Of a stretch of DNA of 64,000 bases, positions 56,905 to 64,000 are shown piece after piece (position 1 is the first letter of the stretch; each line of letters starts with the position of its first letter). The translations under genes and the position numbers were made by a program. The stretch comes from Bacteroidota bacterium. Its GTDB lineage: Bacteria; Bacteroidota; Bacteroidia; AKYH767-A; 2013-40CM-41-45. The stretch covers positions 62,001-126,000 of the forward strand of contig QQVM01000020.1 of the NCBI GenBank assembly GCA_003389385.1. The letters run 5' to 3'. The notes beneath the pieces are model-generated. The model was not told the DNA's origin. It made no database searches and worked only from the letters and a program-made list of their open reading frames with translations.

Positions 56905-58019
56905 CGACGGACTGCATGAAAGTCATATTCAATCGTAGCTTTTGAAGTGGTCGCCATGTGATCAGCCTGGCGACGTCCTTCATCTGCTGTTTTTGCGCTG
57001 CGAGTAGAAACAAGCTTCCACCCACCAGATTCTTCAAGTGATGAATAAAAAATTTCTTTCGGATCACTTTTGGTAGAGGGAATGCTGCCAAGACGAACAT
57101 ATAAGTGGAGATCCTCTGCATCAGACCTAAGACTGATATTCGTCCATACCGAAGCTAGATCATTAATGAAGGCTAATTGACCATGATGATTAAGTTGGTC
57201 ATTATTTTCGTATAACAAATCTTCCGGCCCTCCAAGAAACCATAACCTTAACCACTGATCCTGTATATAGGTTCTCATACCATAGTATGGTGGTGAAGTG
57301 ACGACAATGGAAATGTCATCAGGTATACTCTCATAAGACATTGGTATGCTGGAATCAGAACATAAAATTTGAACCGGACTACCGGTACTCTCATCTTCCA
57401 GATTGCCTATGCGATTCAATTTTCTTTCCAATACTTTGATCACACTGACTTTCGGCGCCACCAAATCTCTTTCCTTCCAGTACTTGCAGGAGTAATCAGG
57501 TTTTGTAGAAAAAGTTCGCGGCATCTGATTAGAAAAATAAGAAGCGGTATCGATAGTTTTAGTCAAAGGTCCATGCAAACAACCGAGCGCGGCTGCTCTT
57601 AATAGAACAGATTCATCAGTTTCTTTTCTTATTCTAAATAAACCTTCGCGTAAAGCACATACTTCTTTGAGAGTAGAATTCGAGTAAGCGTTTCTAAAAA
57701 ATTTTGATGTTGGGATATTTTTAGCTGGCGTAGCAATAAGTTTCCTTGCGAGAGAAAGTATCTTACTCTTTTTAGAAGTTGCCAATTTAGCTTTGGCAAT
57801 CGCTACCGCAATTGGTGAGGTGTCAATACCCCATGCAGACAAACCTAACTCGCGAGCAGCATAAATAGTAGTCCCGCGACCACAAAAAGGATCTAAGATA
57901 ACTGGACTTTGTTCTTTGTGCTTCTTTAAAATCTTGAGCGGAAACTCAAGTGGAAACATAGTAAAGTAAGGACAAATAGCATTTAATGCATATTTAGACT
58001 CATAAGCTAGTCCACGCAT
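56901..58019 (-). CDS. DNA methyltransferase (N4-cytosine or N6-adenine)
   Basis: A 372-residue SAM-dependent amino-methyltransferase. Motif I is DPFCGRGTT at residues 43-51 and motif IV is TSPPYYG at 241-247. The N-terminal FPLEFPLKIL region precedes motif I. The SPPY-type catalytic motif fits N4-cytosine or N6-adenine methylation. About 190 residues between motifs I and IV may hold target recognition. The gene is tail-to-tail with the nuclease-helicase gene (stops overlap at CTAA). It probably protects host DNA from that partner. GAGGG about 9 bases before the ATG resembles a Shine-Dalgarno sequence, unlike most genes here. Confidence 0.85.
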   Translation of the reverse strand: MRGLAYESKYALNAICPYFTMFPLEFPLKILKKHKEQSPVILDPFCGRGTTIYAARELGLSAWGIDTSPIAVAIAKAKLATSKKSKILSLARKLIATPAKNIPTSKFFRNAYSNSTLKEVCALREGLFRIRKETDESVLLRAAALGCLHGPLTKTIDTASYFSNQMPRTFSTKPDYSCKYWKERDLVAPKVSVIKVLERKLNRIGNLEDESTGSPVQILCSDSSIPMSYESIPDDISIVVTSPPYYGMRTYIQDQWLRLWFLGGPEDLLYENNDQLNHHGQLAFINDLASVWTNISLRSDAEDLHLYVRLGSIPSTKSDPKEIFYSSLEESGGWKLVSTRSAKTADEGRRQADHMATTSKATIEYDFHAVRR

Positions 58020-58121
58020 AGTTATCCCTCAATTTCGACAAAAATATGATAATCCTTTTAGTTTAAAAGCGATACAAAAAGTTATTTTTCCTATAAGAGT
58101 GTTAAAATCGACTTGCCATTC

Positions 58122-59318
58122 TTAATTTTTATTCGAGGCTTCATCCAAATAATCAGCCCAATCTTGCATCATATGATGCCTCTTCTTCAAAAACTGAGAT
58201 CGGTCGTAAGTCGCCCCTAATGCCCCGGGCGGTCTGTGCGCCAGTTGTGCTTCGATAACATCAGGATCGTAATCCAATTCTTCCCGAATTACAGTTCTTG
58301 CCAGGGCACGGAATCCATGGGCTGTCATTCGATCTTTAAAACCCAACCTTTGTAGAGCAATTCTTACTGTGCCATCACTCATTGGTTCCTGAGGATCAGA
58401 GCGGCCCGGAAATACGTAATCAGTGTTGATATGACCCGTTTCGTTCCTTTGCTTTTCCAGGATGGAAATTGCCTGATCAGATAGTGGAACGATATGAGGA
58501 CGACGAGCTTTCATGCGTTCCGCAGGAATGAGCCACTCTTTTTTACCAATAATAATTTCACTCCACCTCGCCATCCGTAGTTCTCCCGGCCTGACAAAGG
58601 TTAGCATTGATAATTGAATAGCACGTCGGGTTCTTGCGAATAGCCTTGCTTCATTCAGTTCAATTGCTCTTAACAACTCCGGAATCTCATTTGAATTAAT
58701 CGCGGCAAAGTGCTTCTTTTTTCGGGTTCTCAAAGCACCCTGAAGGTCAATGGCGGGATTGTATTTACATTTTCCGGTGAGAACGCCATATCGGAAAACC
58801 ATGGAGCAAATCTGTCTGCAACGTGCAACCATTTCAAGGGCATCTCTTTTTTCAACTTTTCGGAGCGCGATTAACAGGTCCGGTGCTTCAATTTTATTAA
58901 TTGGTTCATTACCGATAGTCGGAAATAAATCTGATTCCATACGACGAAGGACATTCAAATAATGACCCTTGCTCCATTGTTCTTTTTTAGTTTCACGCCA
59001 CTCCAAAGCCACGGCTTTGAATGTGCTACTGGAGTTGTGTAAGGCATTTCTGTATTCTCGCTTTTTTTCATAAGATGGGTCTTGTGATTTGGCCAGAATC
59101 TTTTTGGCTTCATCTCGCTCCTGCCTTGCCTCCAGAAGTGAAACAAGCGGATATGTGCCTAAGGCAAGCAATTTTTCCTTTTTAAAATACCGGTATTTTA
59201 ATCTCCAGTATTTTGATCCATTAGGCATGATCTGGAGGAAGAGACCACCTGCATCCGAGAGCTTGTAAGGCCTCTCTTTAGGCTTGCTATTCTTGCACTG
59301 GCTGTCTGTTAAGGCCAT
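58122..59318 (-). CDS. P4-type tyrosine integrase
   Basis: This site-specific recombinase integrates and excises a genomic island. The 398-residue protein has the N-terminal DUF4102 arm-binding domain (KLSDAGGLFLQIMPNGSKYW, then LALGTYPLVSLLEARQERDE), a SAM-like core-binding domain (about 95-185) and the catalytic domain. Arg243 is in FVRPGELRMARW, His334 and Arg337 in TAHGFRALARTVI, His361 in LAHRPPG and the nucleophile Tyr371 in TYDRSQF. All catalytic residues are present, so it may be active. Arm-type repeats begin 4 bases upstream of its ATG, suggesting autorepression. Confidence 0.93.
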   Translation of the reverse strand: MALTDSQCKNSKPKERPYKLSDAGGLFLQIMPNGSKYWRLKYRYFKKEKLLALGTYPLVSLLEARQERDEAKKILAKSQDPSYEKKREYRNALHNSSSTFKAVALEWRETKKEQWSKGHYLNVLRRMESDLFPTIGNEPINKIEAPDLLIALRKVEKRDALEMVARCRQICSMVFRYGVLTGKCKYNPAIDLQGALRTRKKKHFAAINSNEIPELLRAIELNEARLFARTRRAIQLSMLTFVRPGELRMARWSEIIIGKKEWLIPAERMKARRPHIVPLSDQAISILEKQRNETGHINTDYVFPGRSDPQEPMSDGTVRIALQRLGFKDRMTAHGFRALARTVIREELDYDPDVIEAQLAHRPPGALGATYDRSQFLKKRHHMMQDWADYLDEASNKN

Positions 59319-59322
59319 TTTG

Positions 59323-59360
59323 ATACCCCCACGCTATTTTATACCCCCACTTATACCCCC
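59323..59360. repeat. Three ATACCCCC repeats upstream of the integrase gene
   Basis: ATACCCCC occurs at 59323-59330, 59341-59348 and 59353-59360; on the minus strand it reads GGGGGTAT. Such direct repeats upstream of P4-type integrase genes are arm-type integrase binding sites. Their position over the integrase promoter would allow autoregulation. Two more copies lie at 59574-59593, beyond the tRNA-like core. Confidence 0.75.
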
Positions 59361-59496
59361 AAACGGAGGTTAAGAAAGATTAAAGAAAAGTAGGAGCTGA
59401 TGATGTAGATTATACCTGATGTGCTTATTTTTCAATGATAAAATCTGCTTTTATCATAGATGAATAATTTCTGATAATGTAGGATAATTATGTAAT

Positions 59497-59520
59497 TGGA
59501 GCGGGTGACGGGTATCGAAC
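59497..59520 (-). other. tRNA 3'-end fragment, probable attachment core
   Basis: On the minus strand this reads as a tRNA 3' end. The T-loop is TTCGATA, the T-stem 3' side CCCGT, the acceptor 3' side CACCCGC, then T and CCA. The acceptor fits a 5' GCGGGTG, typical of tRNA-Gly. Sequence upstream of the T-loop is not tRNA-like, so only 24 bases remain. It lies 178 bases upstream of the integrase gene on the same strand. This is most likely the att core of the integrated element. Confidence 0.7.
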
Positions 59521-59573
59521 TTGAAATTTATCAATCTGTAATCATTGAAGAAATCAGCATTCGATTTTTTGAT

Positions 59574-59593
59574 ATACCCCCGTTTATACCCCC
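59574..59593. repeat. Two further ATACCCCC repeats beyond the core site
   Basis: Copies at 59574-59581 and 59586-59593, 54 bases beyond the tRNA-derived core on the side away from the integrase. With the three copies on the other side they give a core flanked on both sides, as in an attP site. Confidence 0.75.
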
Positions 59594-59651
59594 ATCAGAA
59601 ATTATAACCGGTTAAATTTTATCAAATCAGAAAAATAAAATCAAAAAAAAT

Positions 59652-59825
59652 TTACCGGCAGATTTTCCGCCAGTAAATTTCTGCCTTGATTGTGTTCAAG
59701 GCATTCAAAAGTTTTTCGCGTTCGTTCGTTTGGTGAACAATCCGGTCCGCAATGTTATTGAATTTTGACTTCAGCTCTTCGTCAGTCAAAGATTGAAGAG
59801 CATCGTATGAAATTACTTCCGTCAT
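59652..59825 (-). CDS. Small helical protein of the mobile element
   Basis: This is a 57-residue protein beginning MTEVISYDALQSLTDEELKS and continuing through NERE and LLNALNTIKAEIYWRKICR. It is predicted to be mostly helical, with a coiled-coil-like C-terminal half. I do not recognise a family. The start at 59825 is supported by AGAAGGAG ending 7 bases upstream, a strong Shine-Dalgarno sequence that is unusual in this window. A longer reading from 59960 is not supported. Position beside an attachment site suggests an element-encoded regulator or excision factor, which is speculation. Confidence 0.6.
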   Translation of the reverse strand: MTEVISYDALQSLTDEELKSKFNNIADRIVHQTNEREKLLNALNTIKAEIYWRKICR

Positions 59826-60073
59826 ATTTTTTCTCCTTCTGTAAGCGGCTGAGATCATCACAGCCTTTGCCACACCAGCGCGAATAAGGTTGTGATGATC
59901 GATCTTGGAGAAGCGAAAAGTAACGGAAGGGCTCAAATGCTTGTGAGTCAATAGATTCAAAATGTGCTAATTACGAGTCGGATTTGCGAGAAAGAATCCA
60001 TACTTTTGAACCCGTAAAACATCTGAATGGTATAGAAATATAGTGTTTAAAATATAGCGTTTCGCTAGAACTC

Positions 60074-60219
60074 CTGTCATAGAAAAGTCGAAAAGTTCAT
60101 GTACACAGGGAAGTAAAGTGGAAACGCCTGCGGTAAAGCGTGGGCGTTCCTTTTGCTGTGTGTACGGGGCTTCGACTCCCTCTATGACCGGCATGGGAAT
60201 TAGCCTGCGCCTTTTTTTT
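60074..60219 (+). ncRNA. Candidate structured RNA: long interrupted hairpin with a T tail
   Basis: Four helices nest in order. They are GTCATAGA 60076-60083 with TCTATGAC 60181-60188; GTCGAA 60087-60092 with TTCGAC 60171-60176; GTACACAG 60101-60108 with CTGTGTGTAC 60156-60165 (2-base bulge); and GGAAACGCC 60120-60128 with GGCGTTCC 60143-60150 (1-base bulge). The apical loop is TGCGGTAAAGCGT-like. Short internal loops separate the helices. After the hairpin, GGC...GCC and eight T residues (60212-60219) suggest a terminator on the plus strand. The outer helix with an adjacent TTCGACT faintly resembles a tRNA acceptor and T-loop. No RNA family is recognised. It could instead be a transfer or replication DNA structure. 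Confidence 0.5.
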
Positions 60220-60383
60220 GCCGAAGCCCAATGCACATCCATCACAAAAAAGTTTTATCCCATTCGAGCAATCCGTCAGGAATGTTACAAATCATTGCGT
60301 CCATCAGGCCGCCTTGAAATGTATTTTCTCTATCTGCCTTTTAATCAATCCAAATATTTATAAACCAAATAAATCACACACCG

Positions 60384-60686
60384 ATGAAAATTAAATCACT
60401 GTTATCAATAACAGTCTTGTCATTCACACTCGCTCTACTATCAGGTTGCGGCGGCAGTATGAGCGGAACATACGAAGCCCAAAGCAATGCCTTCTTTGAC
60501 AAGCTCAATTTTGTTTCAGGCGACAAAGTCGAAGTAACCGGATACGGGAATACAAAGGAAGCCACTTATAGGAAGGAGGGAAACAAAGTAGTCATTTCTG
60601 CCTCTGGAGAAAACCAGGTTTTCACCCTCGATGAAAACGGTTGCCTGAACGGCGGTCCTCAGATCGGAGTCTACTGCAAGAAATAA
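60384..60686 (+). CDS. Small lipoprotein
   Basis: This is a 100-residue protein with a type II signal peptide: basic MKIKSLL, a hydrophobic core (SITVLSFTLALL) and the lipobox LSGC with Cys22. The mature part (SGTYEAQSNAFFDKLNFVSG, then YRKEGNKVVISASGENQVFT) is predicted to be a small beta-barrel-like domain and ends GVYCKK with two further cysteines. The family is not recognised, although SGTYE-type lipoproteins of similar size occur in proteobacteria. It probably sits in the periplasm or on the outer membrane. It lies beyond the integrase, in the accessory region. Confidence 0.75.
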   Translation: MKIKSLLSITVLSFTLALLSGCGGSMSGTYEAQSNAFFDKLNFVSGDKVEVTGYGNTKEATYRKEGNKVVISASGENQVFTLDENGCLNGGPQIGVYCKK

Positions 60687-60759
60687 ACTGCTGAACGGAC
60701 TTGAAGAAAAAATCAGTGCAATATCATAAGTGAATTTTAACCCTTAAAAACTACATCAA

Positions 60760-61830
60760 ATGAAAATCACAATTCTGAATTTAACCCTTATCTGTTTATT
60801 CTCTATAGCAGTCATGAATCCTGCTCAGGGAACGATCCTTCGTGTAAACAAGCAACCGGCATTCATCAACTGCACGAATCCCACCCTCTGTTACAATGAT
60901 CTGGCTACTGCCGTCAATGCGGCTTCTGCCGGTGACACGATTCATGTAGAGCCAACCACGAACACGGCAGGTTATGGCTCCATTGTCATTGATAAGCCAC
61001 TCGTCTTGATTGGCAACGGCTATTACCTTGGTGGTGCAGGTTCCAATCCTGGAAAGCAATATCATGTCGGAACGTCTTACCTGCAAAGAATAGAATTCAA
61101 TCACGGTTCGGCAGGATCAGTTGTCCTCGGCCTTGATATCAGAGAAGCCAGTGGAGGCAACAGGGGAATCTATATCAATGACAACGACATCGAAATCCGT
61201 CACTGTATCGTTCAGGCTATTTACTTTGTCAATGTCGGCGCGGGCAATTTTGCCCTTGATAACATACGCATTCAGCAAAACACCGTCATTGCTGATTTCG
61301 GGTTCACGAATACAAATGTGCTGGCAGTTACTAATCTATTGATGACAAATAATCGGATTGGCGGAACGACTTCTGCGAAGAATAGCTGGTCGGGCATCAT
61401 GCGGAATAATGTATTCGCAGCAACGGTGAATGTATTTTCCGGCATGCAGGTCATTGACAATATTTTTCAGTGGTCATTTCCCACTCACACTTTGGAGGAA
61501 AATGATAATACGATGGGTAATGTGAATTACAACATCTTCCCAAGCGCACCTTCATGGTTTCCATCCGGTAACGGCACAAACCATATCATTCCTATGGCTT
61601 CAGTTTTTGGTTCGGCAGGTTCGGATGACGGCAAGTATCAGCCACTTAGTACATGCAACATCTGTCACACGGGCAGTTCCACTGCCAGCGAGATCGGAAT
61701 GTTTGGAGGTTTGACTCCTTACACATTAAGTGGAATTCCGGAAGTGCCAAGCATATATCATTTGTTTGCGCCGCCTTCCGGATATCAGGGTGACAGCATC
61801 AATGTAACCATCAGTACAAAAACCAACTAA
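60760..61830 (+). CDS. Secreted protein with beta-helix-like repeats
   Basis: This is a 356-residue protein with a signal peptide (MKITILNLTLICLFSIAVMN, cleaved near AQG). It begins with a motif typical of right-handed beta-helix proteins (LATAVNAASAGDTIHVEPTT, then GSIVIDKPLVLIGNGYYLGG). Asn-rich repeats follow (DNDIEIRHCIVQ, QQNTVIADF, MTNNRIGG, MRNNVFAATVN). There is no T9SS sorting domain at the C-terminus. It is followed after 4 bases by a T9SS protein gene, so the two probably act together at the cell surface. The ligand or substrate is unknown. Confidence 0.75.
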   Translation: MKITILNLTLICLFSIAVMNPAQGTILRVNKQPAFINCTNPTLCYNDLATAVNAASAGDTIHVEPTTNTAGYGSIVIDKPLVLIGNGYYLGGAGSNPGKQYHVGTSYLQRIEFNHGSAGSVVLGLDIREASGGNRGIYINDNDIEIRHCIVQAIYFVNVGAGNFALDNIRIQQNTVIADFGFTNTNVLAVTNLLMTNNRIGGTTSAKNSWSGIMRNNVFAATVNVFSGMQVIDNIFQWSFPTHTLEENDNTMGNVNYNIFPSAPSWFPSGNGTNHIIPMASVFGSAGSDDGKYQPLSTCNICHTGSSTASEIGMFGGLTPYTLSGIPEVPSIYHLFAPPSGYQGDSINVTISTKTN

Positions 61831-61834
61831 GGCC

Positions 61835-62617
61835 ATGACAAGGATACTATTCATTCTGGCCTTGCTTCAGGGAAGCTATGCCCTTGCGCAATCCAATATT
61901 GACAGGATTGAATATTTCACAGGAAGCGATCCGGGATTTGGTCTTGCAACACCCATAACAAATTTCGTTTCCAATCCTGATGTTGTCAATCACCAGTTCT
62001 CTCCTTCATTGTTTGCAGGATTAAATCCCGGTATGCACCAACTTTGCTATCGTTCAAGGGATGCTAATGGTAACTGGGGACTAACGAATTTTCGGCTGGT
62101 CTATGTGGAAGACAGTTCAACCACACCGAAGTTGATTGAAAATATGGAGTACTTCTGGGATGTGGACAGCGGGTTTGGAAGCAACGGCGCTTTCATTCCC
62201 GCAACGGCTTTCAGCGATTCTGCGAATTTTCAATTCGAGGCTTATGTACCGGTTCATCTTCTTGTCGGAAATCATACGCTCTTTCTGCGATGTCAGGATA
62301 CAGAAGATAACTGGAGTCTGACGAACAGAATTGAGAATATTTTTGTCGATACCATTACTCATGTTGGATTACAACAAATCGGTGAGCATGATGTTTCAGT
62401 CTTTCCTAACCCATTTCAAGATCAGTTCACGATCAAGTGTCATGATGAAAGGACGATGCGACTGACCCTCTATGATCAATCAGGAAGATTGGTTCTGGAC
62501 AAAAACGTACTACCGAACCTTCCTATTGATACCGGTAAACTTGCCTCCGGCAACTACACTGCATTCCTATGGATTGAACGGAATGTTATTCTGAAAGCTG
62601 CACTGATTAAAAACTGA
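61835..62617 (+). CDS. Secreted T9SS protein with a duplicated domain
   Basis: This is a 260-residue protein with a signal peptide (MTRILFILALLQGSYALAQS). Two related modules follow: IDRIEYFTGSDPGFGL to YRSRDANGNWGLTNFRLVYV (residues 20-95) and IENMEYFWDVDSGFGS to CQDTEDNWSLTNRIENIFVD (about 98-180). The C-terminal EHDVSVFPNPFQDQFTIKCH to the end is a T9SS type A sorting domain. It probably displays the module pair on the surface. It is the second gene of a two-gene unit with the beta-helix protein. Confidence 0.82.
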   Translation: MTRILFILALLQGSYALAQSNIDRIEYFTGSDPGFGLATPITNFVSNPDVVNHQFSPSLFAGLNPGMHQLCYRSRDANGNWGLTNFRLVYVEDSSTTPKLIENMEYFWDVDSGFGSNGAFIPATAFSDSANFQFEAYVPVHLLVGNHTLFLRCQDTEDNWSLTNRIENIFVDTITHVGLQQIGEHDVSVFPNPFQDQFTIKCHDERTMRLTLYDQSGRLVLDKNVLPNLPIDTGKLASGNYTAFLWIERNVILKAALIKN

Positions 62618-62638
62618 TTGGAAATTCTGGCATAAAGG

Positions 62639-62676
62639 ATCAAAAGCCTGCGTCACTTGCAGGCTTTTGATTCTTA
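62639..62676. terminator. Bidirectional terminator between the T9SS protein and ApeA-like genes
   Basis: A 13-bp perfect stem (ATCAAAAGCCTGC 62639-62651 with GCAGGCTTTTGAT 62659-62671) has a 7-base loop and T/A-rich flanks. It serves the convergent genes ending at 62617 and 62674. Confidence 0.9.
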
Positions 62677-64000
62677 TTTGGAATCCGTTAATTTTGGCTC
62701 TTTCCAATTAGCAAGATGAGAGAATAGTTTCCATTTTAAATCATTCATTGATTTAGATAGCTCTTCTTTTGTCAATCCAATCTCCATTAGGAACCCACAC
62801 ACTAAAAGTATTTTCATCCTTTCGGAGAGATAAAACAAATCGGATCCTTTCAATGCATGTTTTTTACCATCATTGGAATAATGGGTATAGTAATTTCTTG
62901 AACGCTTTACATCCAGAACAAACTTTTCCTTTTCTCCAATAATTCTATCAAGGATTGGATTCGTATATTTTTCAGTAAGTTCAGTTAGTCGTGTATGCAA
63001 TCTAAGGCTGTTCCCCCAACTGAACTGATCCTTTAGCCAGTCGTTATATTTTCCTTGTGTCATCTTAAGTATTTCTTTTTCCATTGCCTCATACTCTTCT
63101 TTTGGCATTCTCGTATGATTGTGTACGCGCGCATGAAAGGTTTCCGCAGATTGCGCTAAATTCAAAAATGCATTAACTGTAAATCGGTTTTCGCTATAGA
63201 ATTGTTCAAAGACCAAATCAAAAGCCGGTTCAAGCAGTTCATATTTTTCAAACCATGATTTTATAATTGAAGGAAATCTATCTTTCAATTGGTGATAACT
63301 AAAAAGCATTTCACGAGCGCTTTTCGGCTTTTCCTTTAATTTAGCCTTTCTACGTGAAAAATATAATTGAATATTTTTTCTTTCTGTTGACTCCTTGAAA
63401 ATTTTTACGTGTCTATTTCCACTCAGCGTAACTGAAGCAGGGTAAGTGCCTTCATATAGTGCTAAAACCAAAAAATTCTGAAAAGTAAAAATGTGTTCAA
63501 GGAGTTCTTCGAAATTCTTTTCCTCATTCGAGGTTATCTCAAACTCCACGCGCTGTTTAATCGTTGCTTGCTTTTGAAAGAAGTATAATCCTGGTTGACT
63601 CGCAGTGAAGTTGAATGTTCCCTGAAGTCCTTCAGTTAATGGAAAAATTATCTGATCCGGTAGTTTATAGTGAATCTTTGCTTCATAAGTTTTCGCTAGT
63701 TCAAATTCCTCATTCGATCTGATGAATCCACTTACTCTTAACCATTCATCGAGATTGTAAATTTCGCTCGATATCTTTTCAAATCTGAGTTCGTCTTTGT
63801 TATCTGCGTGGCAACCAACCAAGCAGAAAAGAGGAGAGTAAGAAACCGATGATTTTCCTGACTCTTGTCCCTGAACAAGCGTAGCCGCACCTGAACGGGT
63901 CATCATGCATTTATAAAGTGTTACTTGTTTGCTTTCACTCGTTAAACCTAAGATTATCTCCTGATCCATGAATTCCGGAAGCAATTTCTCATTGCCAAAA
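62674..64000 (-). CDS. ApeA-like HEPN-domain defence protein, 5' end missing
   Basis: The minus-strand frame is open to the window end, so the N-terminus lies outside; at least 441 residues are visible. The N-terminal half resembles the ApeA N-terminal beta-rich domain (IILGLTSESKQVTLYKCMMT, then KLPDQIIFPLTEGLQGTFNF). The C-terminal part looks like the ApeA-type HEPN domain: LAQSAETFHARVHNHTRMPK, then FVLDVKRSRNYYTHYSNDG. The latter contains the HEPN ribonuclease motif R-x4-H (RNYYTH, codons 62881-62898). ApeA is a single-gene abortive-infection system that protects against phage, probably through RNA cleavage. No antitoxin-like partner is visible in the window. Confidence 0.78.
   Translation of the reverse strand, partial: FGNEKLLPEFMDQEIILGLTSESKQVTLYKCMMTRSGAATLVQGQESGKSSVSYSPLFCLVGCHADNKDELRFEKISSEIYNLDEWLRVSGFIRSNEEFELAKTYEAKIHYKLPDQIIFPLTEGLQGTFNFTASQPGLYFFQKQATIKQRVEFEITSNEEKNFEELLEHIFTFQNFLVLALYEGTYPASVTLSGNRHVKIFKESTERKNIQLYFSRRKAKLKEKPKSAREMLFSYHQLKDRFPSIIKSWFEKYELLEPAFDLVFEQFYSENRFTVNAFLNLAQSAETFHARVHNHTRMPKEEYEAMEKEILKMTQGKYNDWLKDQFSWGNSLRLHTRLTELTEKYTNPILDRIIGEKEKFVLDVKRSRNYYTHYSNDGKKHALKGSDLFYLSERMKILLVCGFLMEIGLTKEELSKSMNDLKWKLFSHLANWKEPKLTDSK

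Noticed and set aside
59967-60245. A 92-residue minus-strand frame through the hairpin
   Set aside because: Base pairing rather than coding constrains the sequence, and the product has no domain or start signal.
60118-60363. An 81-residue plus-strand frame starting inside the long hairpin
   Set aside because: The hairpin explains this sequence better; the frame covers its 3' arm and the T8 run, and no start signal is present.

Overview
The window comes from a member of the Bacteroidota. Three things point that way. Ribosomal protein order runs rplF-rplR-rpsE-rpmD-rplO-secY-map-infA-rpmJ-rpsM-rpsK-rpsD-rpoA-rplQ and is followed by carA. Several secreted proteins carry type IX secretion (T9SS) C-terminal sorting domains. 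Most transcription units start after a TAnnTTTG box, the -7 element of Bacteroidota sigma-A, usually without a Shine-Dalgarno sequence.

Layout. (1) 1-8952, plus strand: the end of the S10-spc-alpha ribosomal super-operon, then carA. (2) 8963-19310, minus strand: ten closely packed nucleotide-sugar genes for capsule or O-antigen precursors. They cover a UDP-GlcNAc(3NAc)A-type route (6-dehydrogenase, oxidoreductase, aminotransferase, N-acetyltransferase), UDP-glucuronate and UDP-xylose (Ugd, UXS), GalE, RmlB, a UDP-GlcNAc 4-epimerase and a PHP-type phosphatase. No glycosyltransferase or flippase is present. (3) 19502-51581: housekeeping genes on both strands: pdhA-pdhC, a giant T9SS beta-helix protein, rhomboid, recG, pheT, yajQ, an FG-GAP T9SS protein, an FAD/NAD(P) protein, aconitase, two tiny membrane proteins, secDF, tatA, polX, sppA, folK, a deoxynucleoside kinase, an OmpA/TSP3 protein, a SpoU methyltransferase and mutS. 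(4) 51600-52410: tRNA-Gly(GCC) and tRNA-Leu(UAA), each preceded by broken copies of its own 5' half. The broken copies carry a palindrome inserted in the D-loop. (5) 52624 to the window end: an accessory region. It has a 1426-residue Fe-S PD-(D/E)XK nuclease/SF1 helicase tail-to-tail with a DNA methyltransferase, a P4-type integrase with a tRNA-derived core site flanked on both sides by ATACCCCC repeats, a small Shine-Dalgarno-bearing gene, a long structured hairpin that may be an RNA, a lipoprotein, two secreted surface proteins, and an ApeA-like HEPN protein cut by the window end.

The most unusual content is in regions 4 and 5. The nuclease-helicase/methyltransferase pair looks like an uncharacterised restriction-like defence module beside an integrase, and the ApeA-like gene about 4.7 kb beyond the integrase suggests a defence island. 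The D-loop palindromes in truncated tRNA copies are a separate puzzle. In the core, the PolX homologue has lost all three polymerase aspartates while keeping its PHP nuclease motifs, and three genes have promoter boxes so close to their start codons that their mRNAs should be leaderless. All assignments are from reading the sequence; no searches were run.
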